A stretch of DNA of 64,000 bases from Takakia lepidozioides (taxonomy: Eukaryota; Streptophyta; Takakiopsida; Takakiales; Takakiaceae), in contig CM060734.1 in NCBI GenBank assembly GCA_030704615.1, positions 56,624,042 to 56,688,041 of the forward strand. The letters run 5' to 3'. The translations under genes were made by a program, and so were the position numbers. The notes beneath the pieces were generated by a model. The model made no database searches and was not told the origin of the DNA. It saw nothing but the letters and a program-made list of their open reading frames with translations. Positions 47,697-57,032 of this stretch are shown here, one piece after another (the first letter of the stretch is position 1; the number at the start of each line of letters is the position of its first letter).

Positions 47697-48734
47697 CAAC
47701 CACGGGACGCGTCTTCTACCTCTAAGCCTGCTGGACTCAAGGTTGCAGTTATGGAGGATAACTGGGAGCCTGATGTTGGACCTATAGTCACCGGAGGAGA
47801 GAGACGACGTATACGACGGTTCTTGAGGGCTTACATGAACTGCTTTGCCTTCAGTTTGAAGGACTTAGGAGCATTGAAGGGTCAAGAGATTCGCATTGAA
47901 TTGGCTACTGACACGCCAATCTTTCGGAGACCCTATAGATATAGTGACATGGAGAGGTCCTTGATTCAGATGAGAACTCAGGACCTTTGGGAGGCTGGTT
48001 TGGTGGAGCTATCTGGGGGAGAGTATGCTTCAGCTACAGTGATGCCAGCCAAGAAGGATGTCTTTGGCAATTGGACGGAGAGACGTATGTGCGGTGATTA
48101 CCAGCCTGTAAATCGTCAAACCAAGTCCGATAGGTATGCCATGCCAACACCAGAGGAGATCTTTGATGCCATTGGGCATGCCAAGGTCTTTAGCACGTTG
48201 GATTTACGATCCGGATATCACCAGTTGCCGATCAAGGAGGAGGATAAGCAAAAGACGACATTCTTGGGGATTAATGAGCACGAGAAGGATTGCCTATACC
48301 AGTGGCGGTTCTTACCATTTGGGCTTAAGAACGCTCCGGCAGAGTTTCAGAGAGTCATGGACAGGATTCTAGCAGGGGTGGAGTTTGCTCGGTGCTACAT
48401 AGATGACATCATCATCTTTAGTGCTACGGTGGAAGAGCATGAGAGACACCTTTAGGGGGTATTTGAGCGCTTGAGGGCGCACGGATTGAAGTTACATCCG
48501 GGAAAGTGCAAGTTTTTCCACAACCAGATTGAGTATCTGGGTCACATGATATATCCTGGAGGATTGGGGGTACAACAGACTAAGGTAGAGTCCATTGCAC
48601 AGGTTCCACGCCCCACGGATATGAGCCGAATTCGAGCTTTCATGGGGTTAGCAAACTATTATAGACGGTTTGTTAAGGGATTTAGTGCCATTGCAAAGGC
48701 TCTAACCAAGCTGACCAAGGTGGACCAGGAGTAG
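47697..48734 (+). CDS. Reverse transcriptase (one internal TAG)
   Basis: Continues the methyltransferase frame; first ATG at 47751. RT landmarks of Ty3/gypsy: RRMCGDYQPVNRQT, STLDLRSGYHQLPI, FLPFGLKNAPAEFQRVMD, and the catalytic YIDD in CYIDDIIIF (about 48396-48422). A TAG at 48453 falls in the thumb, after which the sequence continues in frame with LHPGKCKFF, YLGHMI and the connection domain FMGLANYYRRFV, up to a second TAG at 48732. No other lesion seen. Copies the element RNA into DNA. Confidence 0.92.
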
Positions 48735-49397
48735 CAGTGGGAAGATGAGCAAGAACAAGCTTTTCAAGAGCTCAAGGCGAGGTTGACCTCGGCGCCCATC
48801 TTGAGACGACCTATCAGGGGGCGTCCTTTTCAGCTGCATACAGATTGGAGCGTGTTCGGGCTTGGAGCGGTGCTCACACAGGTGGACGATGAGGGAAGAG
48901 AGTTCGTAGTGGTTTATGCTAGCCGCTCGAACAACGTTGCAGAGTCTAAGTATAGCTCATATGAGGGAGAATGCTTAGCTGCAGTGTGGGCCGTGGCACA
49001 CTTCAGGTGCTATCTATACGGCAATCTCTTCACCCTCGTCACGGATTACCAACCACTCAAGTGGTTGATGGAGTCAGACAAGCTTACGGGGAAGCTTGCA
49101 CGGTGGGCACTCATCCTTCAAGAGTATGACTTTCAGGTGGTGCATCGACCGGGTTTGGTCAATCACAATGCAGATGGATTGAGTCGCAATCCATGCACGA
49201 GCCAGCAGGATGACACTGGAGCTCGGTGGCATGGTGAGACGGACGAGGAGATGGTGCCCGGATGGCATGCATCTGCATTTCTGTGTATCTTGGCAGCGGA
49301 AGGCCAGGTTGGACCTGCAACAGGGATGACTATAGATCAAGTGTCTGAGGACCCTGAGGCTAGCAATGAGCAAGGTGGCGCCAAAGATATACATTAG
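48735..49397 (+). CDS. Ribonuclease H domain
   Basis: Same frame. FQLHTDWSVFGLGAVLTQ carries the first catalytic Asp, SKYSSYEGECLAAVWAVAHF the Glu, and TLVTDYQPLKWL the next Asp. It degrades the RNA strand of the RNA-DNA hybrid. The terminal HRPGLVNHNADGLSR is the usual end of the Ty3/gypsy RNase H. A variable tether follows, up to TAG 49395-49397. Confidence 0.92.
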   Translation, partial: QWEDEQEQAFQELKARLTSAPILRRPIRGRPFQLHTDWSVFGLGAVLTQVDDEGREFVVVYASRSNNVAESKYSSYEGECLAAVWAVAHFRCYLYGNLFTLVTDYQPLKWLMESDKLTGKLARWALILQEYDFQVVHRPGLVNHNADGLSRNPCTSQQDDTGARWHGETDEEMVPGWHASAFLCILAAEGQVGPATGMTIDQVSEDPEASNEQGGAKDIH

Positions 49398-50831
49398 GAT
49401 TCAGTTGTGTTGGACTACCTCCGCACTGGAGACACTACAGCCACTGTGACTGCCAAGGAGAGGGATCGGATCCTACAACGAGCCAAGAGGTTCAAGTGGG
49501 AGAGGACACACCTGCTCCGAGTGTGGGAGGATGGTCAAGTGAGGATTGTGCCTCACCCAACACAGCGGGCACGGTTAGTGCGGCATGCCCATGAGGAGTT
49601 GGGGCATTTTGGGGTGCGACGCACTCATAGTCTACTGCAGGGGCAGTATTGGTGGCATGGTATGCACACAGAAGTGCAACAATTTGTGGCTAGGTACATG
49701 GTGTGTGACAGGGTGCGTGCTTCATTCAACGCCCCTACTCCACAATTGCACCCTCTTCCGATCATGGGATTGGGCTACAGGTGGAGTCTTGACTTCGCAG
49801 GGTCGTTGCCACTGATCATGCGCCACAACAAGTACGTGTTGGTGATGGTGGAACACTTCTCCAAGTGGATTGAATTGGTTCCATTGCATGATAAGGCTAG
49901 TGAGGGAGCTGCGTATGCATTCTTGGATTGTGTGCTTAGCCGATTCGGTGCTCCAGCTGAGGTACTCACGGACCAAGGGAGAGAGTTCTTGGGGGAGTTT
50001 TAGGCTTTGTGTGACAAGGCCTTGATAGACCACCGCACCACTTCTCGGGATCATCCTGAGGCCGATGGCTTGGCAGAGAGAGTTGTTCAGATAGTAAAGA
50101 GGGTTTTGCGCAAGTATGGCTTGCAGAAGGGACACCTAGGAGATTGGGACCTTCAGTTACCCTAGTTAGCCATGGGCTACAGGTTCAGCAAACAAGCATC
50201 ACTTGCCTCCTTCTCACCATACTTTCTTCTCTTTGGCCGAGAGCCAGATTTGCCTACATCCATTCGCAGAGAAGCTGCTACAGTTCTTAACCTTGACGAT
50301 CCAAACGTGTGGGCACGTGCATGTGAGCAGCGTGCAGAGTTGTTCAAGAAAGTCATGCCCATGGCTTTCGAGAACCTTGCCATTGCACAACATCGTGATA
50401 TGTTGAGGTATGCGACCATACGTGGTGGGGGCTATCGTCCTGGGGTTCGGAGATTCAACCCTGGTGACTATGTTTATCTGCAGCAGACTGCTCCTACGAC
50501 CTTGGATGTGACTACAGGACGTACTATTTTGATGGTTCGAGAGGTGTTGCCCTCAGGAGTCCTGATCTTGGAGGGTCGGGATGGCATGATTTGGAAGGAC
50601 CATGTGCGTAATTGCGCGCCATGTCACCTTCCAAATGTTGATGGAAGGGTTGACCCAAACCTGACAGTGGTACCTGCAAGTTTGAGGTGCATGTTGTGTG
50701 GGTCTGCTAGAGGGGCAGCCATCATGCTGGTGTGTGATCAATGCTCTAGAGGTTGGCATATGGGATGCTTGACTCCACCTCTTGAGATGGTTCTTGATGG
50801 GGATTGGTTATGTCCGCATTGCATTGGATAG
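49398..50831 (+). CDS. Integrase with C-terminal PHD finger (two internal TAGs)
   Basis: Same frame. The zinc-binding N-terminus has HAHEELGHFG (two His) and later VCDRVRA, but the first Cys of the usual CxxC appears as Tyr (RYMVCD). The DDE core is present: SLDFAG, LTDQGREF, and the Glu in HPEADGLAERVVQ. TAG codons at 50001 and 50163 interrupt it. The C-terminal part (50172-50831) has the GPY/F-like segment RFNPGDYVYLQQ, then a PHD finger. Ends with two consecutive TAG codons (50829-50834). Inserts the cDNA into the genome. Confidence 0.92.
50688..50822 (+). other. PHD zinc finger at the integrase C-terminus
   Basis: The spacing C-x2-C ... C-x2-C ... H-x2-C ... C-x2-C is complete: CMLC, CDQC, GWHMGC, WLCPHC, with the PHD signature Trp two residues before the seventh ligand (GDWLC). 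PHD fingers usually read methylated or unmodified histone H3 tails, so this may steer integration. Chromoviruses carry a chromodomain in this place. Confidence 0.92.
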
Positions 50832-51076
50832 TAGGAGTGGATACAACCATGGAAGGCTAACAAGAAATGCAAGGCCAAGCTACTAGGAGACCAACACACG
50901 AGATCCTGACTCAAGTTCACAGATTGCAAGACGGCAACTAACGATGGGGTTGCTCTTGTACCCGGCCTCTTGGTCTATAGAGTTTGAGTACAATAGGGAC
51001 AGTGATAGAGGACTTAGTATGGCTGAGGCTATTACATCTTGTAGCTATCTGGAGTTAGAGGGACCTAACCACCAGC

Positions 51077-51088
51077 TAGGGGGGCGAT
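51077..51088 (+). other. Polypurine tract
   Basis: CTAGGGGGGCGAT directly before TGTGGTATAG. This is the expected plus-strand primer site and marks the 5' boundary of the 3' LTR. Confidence 0.65.
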
Positions 51089-51682
51089 TGTGGTATAGCT
51101 TTCTAGGATTGTGTGCTTAGATTGTGAAGTGGACAGCGATGTATGTTGTGGCACGATGCTTAGGTGCACGACAGCTGTCATGGTTTTAGTCATGGTTATC
51201 TAGAATTACCTACTTCTAGTTAACTAGGACATTATAGATATTTATATTTATATTTTGTGTGTTGGGACTTCATTCGGTCTTACATGCCAAGTGAGGTGTC
51301 GAGCCTCACTTGAGACATGGAGATAAGTTTTCCCCTTGTGAGTGTTGAGGAGGCTCATCTTCTTGTAGTTGAGCCTCCATGAGCTTCTCTCACCTCCATA
51401 GCTCTAGGTATTGAGAGGGAGTGTGTTGAGGGCTTTGTAGGGTGGATTCCTTTAGCAAAGGTGCCCTTGGCTTGACTTAGTTTATGTGATAGAGTGGATT
51501 TCACTTGGAAGGACTAGGGCTTGTTATTCATGTGATTGCTTCATGCTTTGAGAGCTTTCATTGTCTTCTACTTCTCTTATTTCTCATCTCTTATCATTGT
51601 GGTATAGCTTTCTAGGATTGTGTGCTTAGATTGTGTGGTGGACAGCGATGTATGTTGTGGCACGATGCTTAGGTGCACGACA
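51089..51682 (+). repeat. 3' LTR followed by a second copy of its first 87 bases
   Basis: The LTR runs from TGTGG (51089) to TTATCA (51596), about 508 bases. Its first 87 bases (51087-51173) recur at 51596-51682 with two differences and end at the TCAC flank. The middle and end (51176-51596) match the 5' LTR. The extra piece makes an LTR-LTR junction (TTATCA-T-TGTGG). Confidence 0.75.
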
Positions 51683-51686
51683 TCAC

Positions 51687-52218
51687 ACTTGAACTTACAT
51701 AAAATATGTACGCAGTATGAACGAGTACCCATTACAAGAAATAAAAAGCTTATGCGCTCTCATGCACCTAGCATCCGCCATTTTTCTAATGCGAGGTCCC
51801 TAATAGCTGCTTCCATCTCGAACTCCAAACTTGCAACCTTCATGGCCTCTGCAACTTCCCTTGAAGCCTGACACATGTCCCATGTTTAACTAACTGTTTC
51901 TAGCTCTGCAGGTTACTGTGTAGTCAATAGGTGTGGACCATGACATTGAAATCTTAAGGTACAAGTGCAGCTATCGAAGCCCATAAGATTAACTTAGACA
52001 CAATGATCTCAGACAATTGAGATCCAAATATTATGCAATAAATATAAAAGCTTCACAGATTCGGAGGCATCTTTGTTTATATTTCTCTTTGATAAACCTT
52101 CATTGCAATTCATCAGGATTGGTGTAGAAGCTTGGTGCTTGAATATTGCACTTGAACATAGCCGCCATCTACATTTTCGACATTTTTGTGTGTGTTTTGT
52201 ATTGTGTTTTGTTTTTTT
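51687..52218. other. Spacer between retrotransposon and CACTA element
   Basis: AT-rich, no convincing gene. Confidence 0.5.
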
Positions 52219-53149
52219 CACTACAACACACCCTATGTAATTTTGACGATTTAGTTTGACACTAGCGTTGACTGTTGTCACTTTCGACTGTTCCAACCAT
52301 TTTGCAGTCAAATTTTATATTAAATATTCGAGGTGCTAGACAACCGCGAAAATTTGACTATAGTGAGAGACTTTGACTACCTAAAATGAGCTCACTGAGA
52401 CAACCAGTTAAGCAATGGCACGTGTAATCACAATAAATAAATTATATAGCAATATATATGTGGATAATAAGAAGTTAAAAAAATAACTATTTTTTCACTG
52501 ACCCAACACATTAATAGTAAACTAATCGTGTGCTTGTTAAAGTTAGTGAAACAAAACAACTGAATTATATGAACGAATGATAAACAAATGCCTTGCTGGC
52601 AGCTATTGGATGAACGTATGAAAGGTCAGTGAAACAAAACAACTGAATTACCTGAACGAGTGATAAACAAACGCCTTGCTGGCAGCTATTGGATGAGCGT
52701 ATGAAATATAATTTTTGTGCACTAGATGAACGTATGAACGAACGATAAAGAAAATGCCTTGCTGGCAACTACTTGTATAAACGTATGAACGGATGATAAT
52801 GCACTTGGCTCGAGTTTAGGATTGCTAGGTCGCAGTATGTAGCCTGGCTGGGACTTAGTGTTTTTTTGGGGTCGGCGTGGTTCGAGAGCTCCGCAGGCTT
52901 AGGGACTTAGTGTTTCTTTGTCTTTGTGCCACCATCTGTGTTTTCTTAAGGTTTGCAAACCAGGATAAGCGGTTTCTAAAAGACTAGTATCTTGCTGTGT
53001 GCACATGAGAGAGCGGGTGGGTGGGGGGAGGAGAAAATAGAGAGAGAGAAGTGTCGCGCAACGAGTGTACTGTTTGTGGGATCGACCTGTATGTTTGCTC
53101 TTGTTGTGTCGGCCATTGTCACGACGTGTGCTATATGGGAGCGATGGTC

Positions 53150-53880
53150 AACTAAAGGCAGCAGCTGATAAAATCAGGCACCTCAACCATGACCACAGCT
53201 GTTGAAATTAGAGGATCAAGAGAGGGAGTCCACAATGCGTCTTCTGGCACTTCTGGGCATGTGAAGATACTTTGTGCGGCAGGCAGACTGACAGAGGCTC
53301 TACAGACTCTAAGCCAAAGAGGCATTTCAGCAGATTCAGATATGTCTGTCTGGTGCTTAAGTGCATCAAGATGGATGGTCTGGAAGCTCGAAAGCAGGTG
53401 CACACTCACATTATCCAAAGTGGATTCACACCAAATGTTTTTCTACTCAACACCCTTGTCAACATGTATGTTAAGTGCGGAAGCATCATAGATGCTCACC
53501 AAGTGTTCAACAAAATGCCTCAATGATCTTTGATCACGTGGAATATTATGTTGGCAGGATTTACCAAGCGTAGGTGTGGTAGGAATGCTTAGGAGACCTA
53601 TGTGCAAATGTTGCGTGAAGGGGTGAAGCCCAACCACATCGCGTTTGTTTGTGTTTGCAATGCGTGTGCAAGCCTGGGAGCTCTGGAAAAGAGGGAAGAG
53701 GTCCATAGTGACATTGTCAAAGCTGGAATTGTACCAGATGTCATCCTGGAAATAGAAGCGGCAGCAGCCCAATTGATAGAACAATTCGTTGCTAATGAAG
53801 GTACCTTCTTCAATACATTTCACTCTGTTTTGCCATGTTATCAGAGTCGTCCCTAAATTTCATGTAGAATTCTGCAAGTT
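53150..53880 (+). pseudogene. PPR relic 1 inside the CACTA element
   Basis: Matches the N-terminus and first PPR motifs of the 21514 gene. It reads RGSREGVHNASSGTSGHVKI, LTEALQTLSQRGISADSD, then after a frameshift QVHTHIIQSGFTPNVFLLNT, LVNMYVKCGSIIDAHQVFNK and, after a stop, GALEKREEVHSDIVKAGIVP. It ends in the AAAAQLI / AATGAAGGTACCTTCTTCAA block common to the OSB relics. Frameshifts at about 53345 and stops at 53524 and 53590. Confidence 0.8.
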
Positions 53881-53884
53881 AGCT

Positions 53885-54660
53885 CGTTCATGACGTGAGC
53901 TGGCATGAGTTTTATAAAGATCCTTCACGATGGTGGGACAACCGCAATCACAAGGTGTGGCTTTTCTTAATGTACGATGTGAAGAAGTTTGTCCATCTTG
54001 CAAAGGTGGGCTCTTGGCTCCTGTTAGCACCATGATTTGGTGTTCTTCCTGATGTTTACAAGGTTCTTGGGAGAGTCAGCTTGGTCTTAGCAGGCCGTGT
54101 TTCAAGAGTCTGCCTGCTCAGCTGCACCATGGTGGTTCTCACAGACCAATCCAACATTACCTGACTACAGACACAAACATCACACACAAGAGGTCATTTT
54201 GGGTTGATGCTCGGTCAAATCCTCCATGGGTCAAGGACAATGTGGTGAGGGCACCTTCTTCTTTGACCTGTTGCAGCCTGTTTTGCCCCCTCATCAGACT
54301 GATGCATATTGAATTCTGTAAGTTAGCTCATTGGGTGGATCTGTGGTGGTTTGGAGTGACTTTGAACTAGTGTGATAAGTAAAGTTGGGGTGTTTGTTGG
54401 AACAATTCTAGGCTATCATTGTCAGCTGCTAGCAGCAAGGCAAAGATGTATGCATGATTTGTGCAGAGGTATGGATAGCTGAAGGGGCAGGGATAGAGTG
54501 TGGGTGCAGATTCATCCAAGAGGGCTGGATTTCAAGCTCCAGATTACCTATGATTCCATGTGGATCAATAGCTACAAGAAACTTGCTGCATGGGTAGATG
54601 GTCAAGTAAAGGTAGCAGCTGCAGCAGCACAGCTGATAAAATCAGGCACCTCAACCATGA
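53885..54660 (+). pseudogene. OSB-PDF relic inside the CACTA element
   Basis: WHEFYKDPSRWWDNRNHK (about 53903-53956) is a clear PDF half-motif ending at a GTGTGG donor. Further on, RSFWVDARSNPPWVKDNV-like sequence (about 54200-54250) and GLDFKLQITYDSMWINSYKK (about 54525-54585) give second halves. An alanine run and AAQLIKSGTSTMT then lead straight into the PPR-type N-terminus. Broken by stops. Confidence 0.6.
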
Positions 54661-56030
54661 CCATAGCTTCTGAAAGAGGATCAAGAGAGGGAGTCCACAA
54701 TGCCTCTTCTGTTGGGCATGTGAAGATGCTTTGTGAGGTAGGCAGACTGACAGAGGCTCTACAACTTTAAACCAACAAGGCATTTCAGCGGATTCAGATA
54801 CGTCTGTCTATCTCTTGCTTAAGTGCATCAAGATGAAAGGTCTGGAAGCTGGAAATAGGTGCACACTCACATTATCCAAAGTGGATTAACGCCAAATGTT
54901 TTTCTACTCAACACCCTTGCCAACATGTATGTTAAGTGTGGGAGCATCATGGATGCTCACCAGGTTTTCCACAGAGTGCCTCAACGATCTTGATCACGTG
55001 GAATATAATGTTGGCAGGATTTACTAAAGATGGGTGTAGTAGGAGTGCTTTGGAAACCTATGAGCAACTGTTGCGCGAAGGGTGAAAACCCAACCACATC
55101 ACATTTGTTTGTGTTTGCCATGCGTGTGCAAGGCTGGGAGCTCTGGAAAAAGGGAAAGAGGTCCATGGTGACATCGTCAAAGCTGGATTTGTACGAGATG
55201 TCATTCTGAACACTGCCCTTATGGACATGTATGCCAAAATGTGTGTGCATTAAGGATGCAAAGGGAGTTTTCAACACTATGACTGAACGAGATGTGGTAT
55301 CATGGAACATAGGGGGAATGTGATGTTTGCAGGGTATGCACAGCAGAGACATGGTATGGAGGCTTTGGAGACCTATGATCAAATATTGATGGGGGAAGGG
55401 GTGAAGCCCAACCACATCACGTTGCAGCATACTGGTACTTCACAGCCATGGCGGCTCCCTCAGCCCCTCCATTTTTTTTTTTCTTTTGGTTGTTTTGGCG
55501 CTGGGAGAGAGCAGCAGCTCTGCTGTCTCCTTCCCCTTGCTTATGCCGATCGTTAAAGGGGAAATTGTCATTCTGAACTCTGCCTTGGTGGACATGTATG
55601 CCAAATGTGGGTGCAGCAAAGCCTGATGTGAAGGGAGAGTTTGACAATATGGCTGAACGAGATGTGGTATTTTGGAGTGCCATGATTGCAAGGTACGTGC
55701 AGCATGGGTATGGGATTAAGGCTTTGGAAACATAAGAGCAAATGTTGTGGGAAGGGATGAAGCCAGACCAGGCCGTCATGTTCATTTGTTTTTGTAATAG
55801 GCATATGCGAGCCTAGCAGCCCTGGGAAGGGGCAAAGAGGTTTATGGTGACATTATCCAAGCTGGAATTGTACCAGATGTCATTCTGAACATTCCCCTGG
55901 TGTACATCTACGTCAAATGTGAGCCTGGTAGCCCTCAAAAGGGCAAAAGGTCCATGCTGACATCGTCAAAGCTGGAGTTGTCACTCTAAACACTACCTTG
56001 GTGGATATGTATGTCAAGGCAACCCTGGAA
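54661..56030 (+). pseudogene. PPR relic 2 inside the CACTA element
   Basis: Second degenerate PPR copy: SERGSREGVHNASS (54667), NMYVKCGSIMDAHQVFH (about 54920), ILNTALMDMYAK (about 55205), AERDVVFWSAMIARYVQHGY (about 55650) and other motif ends to about 56010. A stretch with a T-run and GGTTGTTTTGGCGC (about 55440-55560) seems inserted. Many frameshifts and stops. Confidence 0.8.
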
Positions 56031-57032
56031 GTGGATGTCACTTTTGGTGACAAGGTAGCTGGCACCACCATTCTCTGGAACTACCTGAATTCATTCTCAA
56101 AATGATTTCTAATGTTCTCTTGACATGTCCACGATAGTGCTGGACCTAGTTGCACAACATATTATCCTTACTCAATGACTTCAGTTGGGCAGTAATCTAT
56201 GGATATGGCAACATGGCCCTCATGTTGGTCATTTGTAGAATGTGGCTAAAACTTGTTTTGCAAAACACTCTTGATATAAACCAGTTTTGAGCCATCCAAA
56301 TGTTTTTGGTTCCGACCTGTATTTGTATTTTTTTTTGTTGTTGTATTTGTAATATATTTTCAATGCAGTGCAGTGAATCAAAAAATTTAAATACAATATC
56401 CACTAATTCAATACGTACAGATATAAACTAAAAGTAAATGAAAAAAACGCAATAACAGTAATAAAAAAAAACCAAATATTAAATAAAAAACCTTCCAATT
56501 CATATATTATATATATATATTGTATCTATTTTAATATTTTTTTATGTATATATGTACATACACCCCAGAGTGCAACATATTTACTAAAATGTGTCCTCTT
56601 TTACTGCTTCACAGTAGAATATTACACTATACAAAGTCAAGCAAACTCTCTATCACTGATTCACAGTCAAACCGTATACTAAACATCATGGAACATAGTC
56701 AATATGTTCCACTTCAGTTAAACCACTTTACTACACGTCATGCATCCACGTCATGCATCCACCTTATAATTCAGTTAAACCACTTTACTACACGTCATAG
56801 CCACGTCATAGCCACGTCGCATCCACGTCATACTGTGCTGCCTACACGTCACCCCCTAGGTTTTACTGTCACATTTCACTGTCAGAACCTAGCATCTGGA
56901 TTCAACTGCTTGACTGAAACGACTTGACCTTTGTCACGCATGTTCGACTATGGAGGCTGGGAGTAAAAATGTTGCAAACGACTAAAAAATGAGTCAAATA
57001 CAGAGTCGAAAAGCCCAGCTTGTATTGTAGTG

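Larger units (their letters stand above)
40598..51682 (+). mobile_element. Ty3/gypsy LTR retrotransposon carrying a DNA methyltransferase and a PHD finger
   Basis: Complete 11.1-kb element with Gag, protease, C5-cytosine methyltransferase, reverse transcriptase, RNase H, integrase and PHD finger, in that order. The RT-RH-INT order assigns it to Ty3/gypsy. TCAC flanks both ends (40594-40597 and 51683-51686), a likely target-site duplication. A polypurine tract (CTAGGGGGGCGAT) lies at 51077-51088. No obvious tRNA primer-binding site was found after the 5' repeat. The copy is unlikely to be autonomous: its pol frame has seven TAG codons and the protease signature is altered. The leader between the 5' repeat and Gag is unusually long (about 2.5 kb). 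Confidence 0.93.
52219..57032. mobile_element. Non-autonomous CACTA-type DNA transposon carrying host gene pieces
   Basis: Starts CACTACAACACA (52219-52230) and ends TGTATTGTAGTG (57021-57032), a 12-bp terminal inverted repeat with one mismatch. Both sides are flanked by TTT. Subterminal repeats of TTTGAC(T) and TTCGAC type crowd both ends (52244-52380 and 56880-57010), as in CACTA elements. No transposase was found. The interior is filled by degenerate OSB-PDF and PPR sequence (53.1-56.0 kb). The TTT flank alone is weak evidence because the neighbourhood is T-rich. Confidence 0.7.
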
